A stretch of 64,000 bases of DNA from Clostridiaceae bacterium OM02-2AC (lineage in GTDB: Bacteria; Bacillota_I; Bacilli_A; Erysipelotrichales; Erysipelotrichaceae), in NCBI GenBank assembly GCA_003481775.1, contig QULU01000005.1, forward strand, positions 65,869-129,868, in the 5' to 3' direction. Under the pieces are notes generated by a model that was not told where the DNA came from, ran no database searches, and saw only the letters and a list, made by a program, of their open reading frames with translations. The position numbers and the translations under genes are program-made. Every line of letters begins with the position of its first letter. The first letter of the stretch is position 1. Shown here piece after piece: positions 26,675 through 35,442 of this stretch.

Positions 26675-28594
26675 ATGAAAATTATTAATATTGGAGTTTT
26701 AGCTCATGTTGATGCGGGAAAAACTACCTTAACAGAAAGCTTATTATATAACAGTGGAGCGATTACAGAATTAGGAAGCGTGGACAGAGGTACAACGAAA
26801 ACGGATAATACGCTTTTAGAACGTCAGAGAGGAATTACAATTCAGACGGCGATAACCTCTTTTCAGTGGAAAAATACTAAGATAAACATCATAGACACGC
26901 CAGGACATATGGATTTTTTAGCAGAAGTATATCGTTCATTATCAGTATTAGATGGGGCAATTCTACTGATTTCTGCAAAAGATGGCGTACAAGCACAAAC
27001 TCGTATATTGTTTCATGCACTTAGGAAAATAGGTATTCCCACAATCTTTTTTATCAATAAGATTGACCAAAATGGAATTGATTTATCAACGGTTTATCAG
27101 GATATTAAAGAGAAACTTTCTGCGGAAATTGTAATCAAACAGAAGGTAGAACTGCATCCTAATATGCGTGTAATGAACTTTACCGAATCTGAACAATGGG
27201 ATATGGTAATAGAAGGAAATGATTACCTTTTGGAGAAATATACGTCTGGGAAATTATTGGAAGCATTAGAACTCGAACAAGAGGAAAGCATAAGATTTCA
27301 TAATTGTTCCCTGTTCCCTGTTTATCACGGAAGTGCAAAAAACAATATAGGGATTGATAACCTTATAGAAGTGATTACGAATAAATTTTATTCATCAACA
27401 CATCGAGGTCAGTCTGAACTTTGCGGAAAAGTTTTCAAAATTGAGTATTCGGAAAAAAGACAGCGTCTTGCATATATACGTCTTTATAGTGGCGTACTGC
27501 ATTTGCGAGATTCGGTTAGAATATCGGAAAAGGAAAAAATAAAAATTACAGAAATGTATACTTCAATAAATGGTGAATTATGTAAAATCGATAAGGCTTA
27601 TTCCGGGGAAATTGTTATTTTGCAGAATGAGTTTTTGAAGTTAAATAGTGTTCTTGGAGATACAAAGCTATTGCCACAGAGAGAGAGAATTGAAAATCCC
27701 CTCCCTCTGCTGCAAACGACTGTTGAACCGAGCAAACCTCAACAAAGGGAAATGTTACTTGATGCACTTTTAGAAATCTCCGACAGTGACCCGCTTCTGC
27801 GATATTATGTGGATTCTGCGACACATGAAATCATACTTTCTTTCTTAGGGAAAGTACAAATGGAAGTGACTTGTGCTCTGCTGCAAGAAAAGTATCATGT
27901 GGAGATAGAAATAAAAGAGCCTACAGTCATTTATATGGAAAGACCGTTAAAAAAAGCAGAGTATACCATTCACATCGAAGTTCCACCGAATCCTTTCTGG
28001 GCTTCCATTGGTCTATCTGTAGCACCGCTTCCATTAGGGAGCGGAGTACAGTATGAGAGCTCGGTTTCTCTTGGATACTTAAATCAATCGTTTCAAAATG
28101 CAGTTATGGAGGGGATACGCTATGGCTGTGAACAAGGATTGTATGGTTGGAATGTGACGGACTGTAAAATCTGTTTTAAGTATGGCTTATACTATAGCCC
28201 TGTTAGTACCCCAGCAGATTTTCGGATGCTTGCTCCTATTGTATTGGAACAAGTCTTAAAAAAAGCTGGAACAGAATTGTTAGAGCCATATCTTAGTTTT
28301 AAAATTTATGCGCCACAGGAATATCTTTCACGAGCATACAACGATGCTCCTAAATATTGTGCGAACATCGTAGACACTCAATTGAAAAATAATGAGGTCA
28401 TTCTTAGTGGAGAAATCCCTGCTCGGTGTATTCAAGAATATCGTAGTGATTTAACTTCCTTTACAAATGGACGTAGTGTTTGTTTAACAGAGTTAAAAGG
28501 GTACCATGTTACTACCGGTGAACCTGTTTGCCAGCCCCGTCGTCCAAATAGTCGGATAGATAAAGTACGATATATGTTCAATAAAATAACTTAG
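26675..28594 (+). CDS. tet(M): tetracycline ribosomal protection protein Tet(M)
   Basis: A 639-aa EF-G-like GTPase that releases tetracycline from the ribosome. It has the G-motifs [18 protein letters not shown] and NKIDQNG, and the full-length C-terminal domain with the conserved loop ending in [18 protein letters not shown] (here shown only in part: [15 protein letters not shown]). Length and sequence match Tet(M). The start ATG at 26675 follows GGAGG; the first ATG at 26660 is part of the leader overlap. The N-terminal section shows differences such as RGTTKTDN and [14 protein letters not shown], which look mosaic compared with the version I recall from Tn916. Confidence 0.97.
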   Translation: MKIINIGVLAHVDAGKTTLTESLLYNSGAITELGSVDRGTTKTDNTLLERQRGITIQTAITSFQWKNTKINIIDTPGHMDFLAEVYRSLSVLDGAILLISAKDGVQAQTRILFHALRKIGIPTIFFINKIDQNGIDLSTVYQDIKEKLSAEIVIKQKVELHPNMRVMNFTESEQWDMVIEGNDYLLEKYTSGKLLEALELEQEESIRFHNCSLFPVYHGSAKNNIGIDNLIEVITNKFYSSTHRGQSELCGKVFKIEYSEKRQRLAYIRLYSGVLHLRDSVRISEKEKIKITEMYTSINGELCKIDKAYSGEIVILQNEFLKLNSVLGDTKLLPQRERIENPLPLLQTTVEPSKPQQREMLLDALLEISDSDPLLRYYVDSATHEIILSFLGKVQMEVTCALLQEKYHVEIEIKEPTVIYMERPLKKAEYTIHIEVPPNPFWASIGLSVAPLPLGSGVQYESSVSLGYLNQSFQNAVMEGIRYGCEQGLYGWNVTDCKICFKYGLYYSPVSTPADFRMLAPIVLEQVLKKAGTELLEPYLSFKIYAPQEYLSRAYNDAPKYCANIVDTQLKNNEVILSGEIPARCIQEYRSDLTSFTNGRSVCLTELKGYHVTTGEPVCQPRRPNSRIDKVRYMFNKIT

Positions 28595-28691
28595 TGTATT
28601 TTATGTTGTTATATAAATATGGTTTCTTGTTAAATAAGATGAAATATTTTTTAATAAAGATTTGAATTAAAGTGTAAAGGAGGAGATAGTT

Positions 28692-28880
28692 ATTATAAAC
28701 TACAAGTGGATATTGTGTCCTGTATGTGGAAATAAAACACGATTAAAGATAAGGGAAGATACTGAATTAAAAAAATTCCCCCTCTATTGTCCGAAATGCA
28801 GACAAGAAAATTTAATTGAAATAAAGCAGTTCAAAGTAACTGTGATTACAGAGCCAGACGCAAAGACGCAGAGCCGATAA
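28692..28880 (+). CDS. cysteine-rich KTR-domain protein (Tn916 orf6-like)
   Basis: A 62-residue zinc-ribbon-like protein with CPVCGNKTRLK and CPKC motifs, as found just after tet(M) in Tn916-type elements. Upstream of the frame there is AAGGAGGA (28677-28684), but no ATG, GTG or TTG occurs between the preceding stop and the first conserved residues; the frame would have to begin at ATT (28692). Either a non-canonical start is used or the start codon has been lost by mutation. Confidence 0.6.
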   Translation: MINYKWILCPVCGNKTRLKIREDTELKKFPLYCPKCRQENLIEIKQFKVTVITEPDAKTQSR

Positions 28881-28916
28881 AATGAGATTAATACAATCTC
28901 ATTTTATCGGCTCTTT
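28868..28916. terminator. bidirectional terminator between the tet(M) operon and orf9
   Basis: Arms GCCGATAAAATGAGATT and AATCTCATTTTATCGGC around a short loop, followed by T-rich tracts, between convergent genes. It should end the tet(M) transcript and the orf9 transcript. Confidence 0.85.
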
Positions 28917-28939
28917 CCGTTATGTATGGATTCTTTTAA

Positions 28940-29293
28940 TTAGTCTTCGATGTTTCTTGCTTCGTTGATACCGCTGGCTAAAGATTCCATTAAGGATAGT
29001 TCTTTGTCTGTAAAGCTATCCATGTATTTCTCTATCTGTAATCGTCGGGTGCTTTTTACCAAGTTATTAGCAGGTAAGAAAAATTCATCAACGGAAACAT
29101 GAAGTAACGATACAAGGTCATAAAGAACTTGTATGCTGGGGTGTTGCCCTTTATTTTCAATATTAGTTAAGTACCGTGGGTCAATTTCAATCAATGCTCC
29201 CACTTGTTCACGAGTTAAACCTCGTTTCAATCGAGCTTCTTTAATGGCTAAACCAAAGGCTCTAAAATCATATTTATCTTCTTTTTTACGCAT
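28940..29293 (-). CDS. orf9: HTH repressor Orf9
   Basis: A 117-aa Cro/C1-type regulator (HTH residues about 12-70: [20 protein letters not shown] begins it). In Tn916 models Orf9 represses the orf7 promoter and so limits excision and transfer; tet(M) transcription reading through as antisense reduces it. Transcribed towards tet(M). Confidence 0.88.
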   Translation of the reverse strand: MRKKEDKYDFRAFGLAIKEARLKRGLTREQVGALIEIDPRYLTNIENKGQHPSIQVLYDLVSLLHVSVDEFFLPANNLVKSTRRLQIEKYMDSFTDKELSLMESLASGINEARNIED

Positions 29294-29797
29294 AGTAGAC
29301 CACCTCTATACATTTTATTGTTCCTACTGAATTAAAAACAGGTATAGAAAAACGTGTTATATGGTTTATAGGTTTATATTTAATAAAAAGCACTACTAAA
29401 CGCCAATAAAAAAAACCGTTATATGGTAGTGCTATTTACGCTGTTAAAATATTGTATATTACTTCCAAATGGCGGTTTGTTGGAGGTCAACGTCGCCATG
29501 AAGTACATCATATACAATAAATTTCCTTACATTGGGTTCTTGTCAAAAAAAGTCGTCTATCTGCAATAGATAAGTACGTCCACCAATGTGGTTTTATAAA
29601 TCATATAGATAGAATAACAGAAGCATGTAAACAGAGAAATAAATCTGTTTATATGCTTTTTTGGCTATTCAGAACTTTTTTACAAAGTTTATTTATCAGT
29701 AATGCAACAAATCCCCCTTTCACATTGGGACTAAGAGTGAAAGGAGATAAACGAGCAAGGCTCACTTCCTTTCCTAGACAGAAAGGGGGTGAGAAAC
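29294..29797. other. regulatory region between orf9 and orf7
   Basis: About 500 bases containing divergent promoters by position, several inverted repeats and no gene with convincing support (a 62-aa frame at 29653 overlaps the orf7 ribosome binding site). Its layout matches the orf9-orf7 control region of Tn916. Confidence 0.5.
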
Positions 29798-30220
29798 ATG
29801 AAACCATCTTCTTTTCAGACCACAATAGAAAATCAGTTTGACTATATCTGTAAACGTGCTATGGAAGACGAGCGAAAGAATTATATGCTTTATCTTTCAA
29901 GGATTGCAAAGCGTGAGGTGTCCTTTTCGGATGTTGGCGATTATCTTGTTAGCCAGTTTGCGACAACAGATAACTATTCAACTGACTTTCAGATTTTTAC
30001 ACTCAATGGGTTATCAGTAGGCGTTGAAAATGATTTGTTGAGTGAAGCATTACGTGAGTTGCCAGACAAGAAACGTGAAATTCTACTGCTGTTTTACTTT
30101 ATGGACATGAGCGATTCAGAAATTGCAGACCTGTTGAAATTGAACCGTTCTACTGTCTATCGGCATAGAACCAGTGGACTAGCCTTAATTAAAAAGTTTA
30201 TGGAGGAATTTGAAGAATGA
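29798..30220 (+). CDS. orf7: sigma-70-like regulator Orf7
   Basis: 140 aa, with a region like sigma-70 region 4 at the C-terminus (LPDKKREILLLFYFMDMSDSE then RSTVYRHR, about residues 75-125). In Tn916 it activates transcription leading to xis-int and, after circularisation, to the transfer genes. The ATG at 29798 follows AAAGGGGGTG. It overlaps orf8 by four bases. Confidence 0.85.
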   Translation: MKPSSFQTTIENQFDYICKRAMEDERKNYMLYLSRIAKREVSFSDVGDYLVSQFATTDNYSTDFQIFTLNGLSVGVENDLLSEALRELPDKKREILLLFYFMDMSDSEIADLLKLNRSTVYRHRTSGLALIKKFMEEFEE

Positions 30221-30447
30221 AAACACAATATCCTATGATTCCCTTTCCTCTCATTGTAAAGGCAACAGATGGCGATACCGAAGCGATTAACCAGATTCTA
30301 CATCATTACAGAGGGTACATAACGAAGCGTTCCCTACGACTTATGAAAGATGAATATGGCAATCAAAGTATGGTCGTTGATGAAGTCTTACGTGGAAGAA
30401 TGGAAACCAGACTGATTACAAAGATTTTGTCATTTGAAATTAAGTAA
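30217..30447 (+). CDS. orf8: Orf8, small HTH-type protein
   Basis: A 76-aa protein starting MKTQYPMIPFPLIVKATDGD, of the helix-turn-helix/sigma-region-2-like family that accompanies Orf7 in Tn916 elements. Overlap ATGA with orf7 shows translational coupling. Confidence 0.8.
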   Translation: MKTQYPMIPFPLIVKATDGDTEAINQILHHYRGYITKRSLRLMKDEYGNQSMVVDEVLRGRMETRLITKILSFEIK

Positions 30448-30907
30448 TATCCTCTCTCCTTTCGTGGAAGCGTGCTAAACCATTCCACGCTTCCCGAACA
30501 GGGAGGTTTGTTATTCCACCAAAGCATATTGAGCTTTCAATGTGTTTTGATAGGCTAACGAGCCATTGTTCTTTGAAAACTGAATAAAAGTAATCGAATA
30601 CGTTTCGATAAGAAAAGAGCCAACGGAACTAACCGCCATGACCTATCTTATAAAGATAGCGAGCGATTCATGTTAGTGATCCGAGAAGCAATCTTTAGCA
30701 GGATTGCCTGCAACGACATTCTTATCGTGATAATGATACTCCCATACAGTCAATAGTCCGAGCGTGATAAAACCGTCGCAGGCAATGAGTATGGCTACAT
30801 GAGAACCATGCAGGGGTGGAACTCCCGTGAGCTTTGCTAAAGCTGTTCGATTGCTGGTAAAACAACTTTTATGAAATCCAAATAAGTGATTTGGAAAGGA
30901 GGATTTT
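30448..30907. other. region between orf8 and xis
   Basis: 460 bases with inverted repeats and no well supported gene. A minus-strand 83-codon frame (30673-30924) is in the place of Tn916 orf5, but it lacks a good ribosome site and family resemblance. Probably an untranslated regulatory leader of xis-int. Confidence 0.45.
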
Positions 30908-31111
30908 ATGAAGCAGACTGACATTCCTATTTGGGAACGTTATACCCTAACCATTGAAGAAGCGTCAAAATATTTTCGTATTGGCGAAAACAAGCTACGA
31001 CGCTTGGCAGAGGAAAATAAAAATGCAAATTGGCTGATTATGAATGGCAATCGTATTCAGATTAAACGAAAACAATTTGAAAAAATTATAGATACATTGG
31101 ACGCAATCTAG
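30908..31111 (+). CDS. xis: excisionase Xis
   Basis: A 67-aa winged-helix excisionase ([20 protein letters not shown]...), matching Tn916 Xis in length and start. It bends DNA at the element ends and directs Int toward excision. GGAAAGGAGG lies upstream. Confidence 0.93.
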
Positions 31112-31192
31112 CGTCGCCAAAGGGTCTTGTATATGATAAAATAGTATTAAGTCGTATCAAGGCTCTTTCCATAAAGGAAAGGAGCAAATGCC

Positions 31193-32410
31193 ATGTCAGA
31201 AAAAAGACGTGACAATAAAGGTCGAATCTTAAAGACTGGAGAGAGCCAACGAAAAGACGGAAGATACTTATACAAATATATAGATTCATTTGGAGAACCG
31301 CAATTTGTTTACTCGTGGAAACTTGTGGCTACAGACCGAGTACCAGCAGGAAAGCGTGATTGTATCTCACTTAGAGAGAAAATCGCAGAGTTACAGAAAG
31401 ACATTCATGATGGTATTGATGTTGTAGGAAAGAAAATGACACTCTGCCAGCTTTACGCAAAACAGAACGCTCAAAGACCAAAGGTTAGAAAAAACACTGA
31501 AACTGGACGCAAATATCTTATGGATATTTTGAAGAAAGACAAGTTAGGTGTAAGAAGTATTGACAGTATTAAGCCATCAGACGCTAAAGAATGGGCTATT
31601 AGAATGAGTGAAAATGGTTATGCTTATCAAACCATCAATAACTACAAACGTTCTTTAAAGGCTTCATTCTATATTGCTATACAAGATGATTGTGTTCGGA
31701 AGAATCCATTTGACTTTCAACTGAAAGCAGTTCTTGATGATGATACTGTCCCTAAGACCGTACTAACAGAAGAACAGGAAGAAAAACTGTTAGCCTTTGC
31801 AAAAGCTGATAAAACCTACAGCAAAAATTATGATGAAATTCTGATACTCTTAAAAACAGGTCTTCGTATTTCAGAGTTTGGTGGTTTGACACTTCCAGAT
31901 TTAGATTTTGAGAATCGTCTTGTCAATATAGACCATCAGCTATTGAGAGATACTGAAATTGGGTACTACATTGAAACACCAAAGACCAAAAGTGGCGAAC
32001 GTCAAGTTCCTATGGTTGAAGAAGCCTATCAAGCATTTAAGCGAGTGTTAGCGAATCGAAAGAATGATAAGCGTGTTGAGATTGATGGATATAGTGATTT
32101 CCTCTTTCTTAATAGAAAGAACTATCCAAAAGTGGCAAGTGATTACAACGGCATGATGAAAGGTCTTGTTAAGAAATACAATAAGTATAACGAGGATAAA
32201 TTGCCACACATCACTCCACATAGTTTGCGACATACATTCTGTACCAACTATGCAAATGCAGGAATGAATCCAAAGGCATTACAGTACATTATGGGACATG
32301 CTAATATAGCCATGACGCTGAACTATTACGCACATGCAACATTCGATTCTGCAATGGCAGAAATGAAACGCTTGAATAAAGAGAAGCAACAGGAGCGTCT
32401 TGTTGCTTAG
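31193..32410 (+). CDS. int: tyrosine integrase Int
   Basis: 405 aa, full length for Tn916 Int. An N-terminal three-stranded arm-binding domain, a core-binding domain and a catalytic domain with Arg in TGLRISE, the box HSLRHTFC, and the nucleophile Tyr in NYYAHAT. It acts on the coupling sequences at 9362 and 32585 and binds the DR2-like repeats. Confidence 0.97.
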   Translation: MSEKRRDNKGRILKTGESQRKDGRYLYKYIDSFGEPQFVYSWKLVATDRVPAGKRDCISLREKIAELQKDIHDGIDVVGKKMTLCQLYAKQNAQRPKVRKNTETGRKYLMDILKKDKLGVRSIDSIKPSDAKEWAIRMSENGYAYQTINNYKRSLKASFYIAIQDDCVRKNPFDFQLKAVLDDDTVPKTVLTEEQEEKLLAFAKADKTYSKNYDEILILLKTGLRISEFGGLTLPDLDFENRLVNIDHQLLRDTEIGYYIETPKTKSGERQVPMVEEAYQAFKRVLANRKNDKRVEIDGYSDFLFLNRKNYPKVASDYNGMMKGLVKKYNKYNEDKLPHITPHSLRHTFCTNYANAGMNPKALQYIMGHANIAMTLNYYAHATFDSAMAEMKRLNKEKQQERLVA

Positions 32411-32420
32411 TAGTACAAAT

Positions 32421-32442
32421 GAATTTACTACTTATTTACCAC
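32421..32442. repeat. DR2-like integrase arm-binding repeat, right end
   Basis: GAATTTACTACTTATTTACCAC, in the same orientation as the left copy at 9440-9461. The complementary strand reads AGTAGTAAATTC, the known Tn916 DR2 form. Confidence 0.78.
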
Positions 32443-32563
32443 TTCTGACAGCTAAGACATGAGGAAATATGCAAAGAAACGTGAAGTATCTTCCTACAGT
32501 AAAAATACTCGAAAGCACATAGAATAAGGCTTTACGAGCATTTAAGAAAATATAAAAAGATAA

Positions 32564-33811
32564 TTAGAAATTTATACTTTGTTTATTCATAAAAATTTCA
32601 TATCTATTAGAACATCGCCTAAAACAATTCACACACACTTTTACAAGCGGTTCTACCCCACCGTCATCATTTACTATTTTATTTTTTGAAAGATATGAAT
32701 ATGCAATTGTATTTCTCATCAAATTTGAACATGCCAATACAGATATAGGAAATATTACCTTGCTACCGATTTCCAAAAATGGCGTATATTGAATATCAAA
32801 CTTATAATCTATATTATACAATAACAAATCATATACTTCATCAACCTTTTGCTGATTTTTTAATAGCATAAAAAGAAAATCTTTCAAGTTTTCTTTATCC
32901 ATTGAAGGAATTAAAGATTGAAGAATAACTTTTATATCTTTCTCGTTTTGATAAATGAATTTCTGAATATAATACATTATTCTAAAGAAACGTTGACAAA
33001 GAAGAATATCATAAGCATTACAATTTTGAGTTAGCTTTTTTTCATATAATTCATTCATATTCATACACATTTCCTTAGAGAAATGTTCTAATTCTACTGC
33101 TTCTTCTTTAAATAATTGAACTTTCCCTTCAACCTTTTGCTCAGCTATCATATCCAGTAAAACGGTAGGAATTTCAAATCTATAACGAGTCAACATTCCG
33201 TTACTTATACGTTTGTATATTTTATCATCTAATTCATCCACTATTAGTTTACTCACTGTTTCTAAATAGACATCTTCCTCATGGCTACTATATCTTTTAG
33301 CAAAAAAACGTATCCCTTGCATCTCCTGCTTGATATATCCTAGTTGAATGCTCTTTTCAAGTGTTTCATCCTTGCTTCTTAGAATAATATTCTTACCTTC
33401 ATTGTATATATCATAATCATAAAAATCAACAAGCAGTTCCAATTCCAAAACATAATTAATTTGACAAGCAAATAAAATAAGATTATCCATTTTATCTGAA
33501 ATTATATATGATGCATCTACACAATAATTTTTTTCTGTTGATATCCCATATTTCTCAATATATTTATATAATAAATACGAAACTCCTTCCGCTATTTCTT
33601 CTTGTGAAAATGTACTTAATATATTGTAATCGTATCCTGTTTGAGTTTGTCCTCCTGAGAAAAAAAGCATATCAATATAGGCAAACAACTCCTTATGAAG
33701 GGAGGATTCAATACCAATACCCTGTATACGCTTTCTAATTCTCCCTTGATAATGATTTGCGATCTCCGTATCTATTTTTTTTCTGTTTTTTTGTAAAAAG
33801 ACTCTAGCCAC
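32564..33811 (-). pseudogene. N-terminal part of the nuclease-like gene interrupted by the conjugative element
   Basis: A 415-codon frame whose first 407-410 codons are chromosomal and whose last five residues (QSINF) come from the element. It opens MARVFLQKNRKKIDTEIANH from a GTG at 33811. The protein is helical, rich in Tyr, Ile and Lys, has a CVNCFRRC cysteine cluster near the break, and matches no family I know. Rejoined with 8714-9367 it forms about 624 aa. Its start overlaps the end of the upstream gene by 40 bases, so the two were an operon. Confidence 0.78.
32582..32595. repeat. right attachment site / target repeat of the conjugative element
   Basis: Second copy of TTTATTCATAAAAA. 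The element ends at about 32584, and chromosomal coding sequence resumes at 32585. Confidence 0.82.
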
Positions 33812-34233
33812 TCTAACTCATATTTCTGTTTTAAATATTTATTATTTTTTTCTGAAAAACCGAGTACTTCTTTCTTAGATATTAGATAATCTAAATAATA
33901 TCTAGCTTTAGTTTTTCCTTTATTTCCAAATACTTTATAGCGAAATATTCCTTTTCTTCTAGCTTGACGAATTGCTTCATCTGGTTGCCAAATTGCAAAA
34001 CAAATTATCGCTTTTAATACATTTTCTTTTGATTCCAATTTAGAATTAGTAAGGACTTTCAATATATATTTTTTATCTCTATTAGATAATACGTTTTTTT
34101 GAGTTTTTAACTCATTATACATTTCTTCATTAAACAGACCCAAATCTATTTGATTCATTAAGTCTTCTATCTTCAAAATTTCACCTTCCTTAATACCTCT
34201 TCTCAAACCTGATATTTTAATTTCATTCTTCAC
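33772..34233 (-). CDS. unknown 153-aa basic protein, partner of the interrupted nuclease gene
   Basis: I do not recognise it. It is Lys/Glu-rich, mostly helical by eye, with the segment QARRKGIFRYKVFGNKGKTKARYYLDYLIS near residues 90-120, quoted in part as RRKGIFRYKVFGNKGKT. No signal peptide or membrane segment. The likely start is GTG at 34233, although no strong ribosome site precedes it. It is AT-rich compared with the core genes nearby and lies between the tmRNA gene and the nuclease gene. Together they look like an imported two-gene cassette. Confidence 0.65.
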   Translation of the reverse strand: MKNEIKISGLRRGIKEGEILKIEDLMNQIDLGLFNEEMYNELKTQKNVLSNRDKKYILKVLTNSKLESKENVLKAIICFAIWQPDEAIRQARRKGIFRYKVFGNKGKTKARYYLDYLISKKEVLGFSEKNNKYLKQKYELEWLESFYKKTEKK

Positions 34234-34343
34234 TCGAAAGATCCAACTCGCCCTCCGTAGTCATTCTTGCAACCTTTCTAAAAGCCAAATTCTAATCTCT
34301 ATATCCATCATAGCATAATTTCTCAAACTTAGATACCATGGTG

Positions 34344-34361
34344 ACATCCGACTTGGCACAG
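34344..34361. repeat. 18-bp repeat near the tmRNA gene, copy 1
   Basis: TGACATCCGACTTGGCAC; differs by one base from 34489-34506. Both copies are in the same orientation, 145 bases apart, and the second touches the tmRNA terminator. Confidence 0.65.
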
Positions 34362-34439
34362 TTCTTTGAATTTCAGCACTTAAAAATAGCTCTTTTTTCG
34401 TAAAATTCTGATGACATCACGGTGAAGGGGTAAATAAAA

Positions 34440-34505
34440 AAGTTGGACAAATCATCGAATAAGCCTTTATTTATCGGCTTTTTTTCGATGACATCCAACT
34501 TGGCA
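34440..34505 (-). terminator. tmRNA terminator with long two-level hairpin
   Basis: Outer arms AAGTTGGA.../...TCCAACTT enclose an inner stem AAGCC/GGCTT with a T7 tract. It begins nine bases past the 3' end of the tmRNA on the minus strand. Confidence 0.7.
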
Positions 34506-34506
34506 C
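34489..34506. repeat. 18-bp repeat near the tmRNA gene, copy 2
   Basis: TGACATCCAACTTGGCAC; one mismatch to the copy at 34344. It ends eight bases from the tmRNA 3' end, the type of location used by ssrA-specific integrative islands. Confidence 0.65.
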
Positions 34507-34513
34507 TTTTATT

Positions 34514-34895
34514 TGGTGGAGGTGAGGAGAGTCGAACTCCTGTCCAGAAACAGCCCCACGTACAGACCTCTACAGTTTAGTCCATGATAATTAAGACATC
34601 AGCAGGTCATGAACATCCGCTGATGAATGTGCCTGAAGAATTTTCGTGAATCTGATCTCAGGCAAACCAGATTCCTTATCCCTTGCGTCTTACGCGCACA
34701 TCCACATGGTCAAGGAAGAAGCATGCAGAGGCGGCTGCGAACCTATATCGGTTATTAAGCAGCGAAAGCCATTCTCTGGTTTCCACCAAAGAGGTTAGCT
34801 AATTTAGTTTTTCCGTTTAAATTTAATTGGTTATTACGTAACCACTCGACTGCAGTCTGTACCAGACATATCCCTGTCGAAACCAGTACACCCCC
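34514..34895 (-). ncRNA. ssrA: transfer-messenger RNA (tmRNA)
   Basis: 382 nt. The 5' end GGGGGTG pairs with the 3' acceptor strand CACCTCC before ACCA, and the sequence contains the conserved 5' GTACTGGTTTCGACAGG and the 3' TTCGACTCT T-loop region. The tag reading frame encodes NGKTKLANLFGGNQRMAFAA followed by two stop codons, ending with AFAA. Together with SmpB it rescues stalled ribosomes and marks the product for degradation. The smpB gene lies directly upstream on the same strand. Confidence 0.96.
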
Positions 34896-34912
34896 GGTTT
34901 TCAGGCATTGAT

Positions 34913-34941
34913 AGTTTACCACAAAATACCGCAAACTACAA
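34913..34941 (-). promoter_or_regulatory. ssrA promoter
   Basis: On the minus strand -35 TTGTAG (34936-34941), a 17-base spacer and -10 TAAACT (34913-34918), placing the transcription start close to the tmRNA precursor. Confidence 0.6.
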
Positions 34942-34972
34942 TGCCGTTTGCTTTTTTGGCGAAATTCACAAG

Positions 34973-35428
34973 CTAATACTGATTCTTCATCGCCTTTTCA
35001 ATCTCACGCTTGGCATCTTTTTCCTTTTGAACATTGCGCTTATCATGAAGATCCTTTCCCTTTGCCAGAGCAATCTCCATTTTCGCCATTCCTTTTTCCA
35101 GATAAACAGAAATCGGAATCACCGTGTAGCCCTTCAGCTTGACCTTTTGCTGAAGCTTACGGATTTCTTCCTTATGCAGAAGCAGCTTTCGGATTCTGGT
35201 TTCATCATGATTGAACCGATTGCCAAACTCGTATCCCAATATATGCATTTCCTTCACAAACGCTTCATCATTTGTAAAGCTGATATACGCATCACGAATT
35301 TGCACATGCCCCTGACGAATGGATTTGATTTCCGTTCCCTGCAAAACCAGTCCGGCTTCAAAGCGTTCCTCTAGAAAATATTCATGTGAGGCCTTTCGGT
35401 TAAATACAATAATTTTTCTTCCTGCCAT
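34973..35428 (-). CDS. smpB: SsrA-binding protein SmpB
   Basis: 151 aa, the normal length. It opens KIIVFNRKASHEYFLEERFEAG, and the family segments GTEIKSIR and HDKRNVQKEKDAKREIEKAM (part of the C-terminal tail) are clear. It binds tmRNA and brings it to stalled ribosomes. Order rnr-capA-like-smpB-ssrA on one strand, similar to the rnr-smpB-ssrA clusters of other Firmicutes. Confidence 0.96.
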   Translation of the reverse strand: MAGRKIIVFNRKASHEYFLEERFEAGLVLQGTEIKSIRQGHVQIRDAYISFTNDEAFVKEMHILGYEFGNRFNHDETRIRKLLLHKEEIRKLQQKVKLKGYTVIPISVYLEKGMAKMEIALAKGKDLHDKRNVQKEKDAKREIEKAMKNQY

Positions 35429-35442
35429 GCCTGTGTTCCTTT

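Larger units (their letters stand above)
9368..32584 (+). mobile_element. Tn916-family integrative conjugative element, about 23.2 kb, tet(M)
   Basis: Complete module order of Tn916: orf23, orf22, orf21, oriT, orf20, orf19, orf18/ardA, orf17-orf13, tet(M) leader, tet(M), orf9, orf7, orf8, xis, int. Its ends carry imperfect inverted repeats (left AAACACAGCAAAAACTT, right inverted AAACAAAGTATAAATTT, both leading to ATTATC), and int-arm DR2-like repeats lie near both ends. It is about 5 kb longer than the 18-kb Tn916 because of an adhesin gene at the left end, a Mom-like gene between orf22 and orf21, and a 132-aa gene after orf21. It interrupts a minus-strand nuclease-like gene. No core gene is visibly broken, so it is probably still mobile. 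Confidence 0.95.

Noticed and set aside
30673..30924. 83-codon minus-strand frame in the orf5 position of Tn916
   Set aside because: It sits in a leader region with inverted repeats, overlaps the xis start and has no supporting ribosome site, so it is noted but not called a gene.
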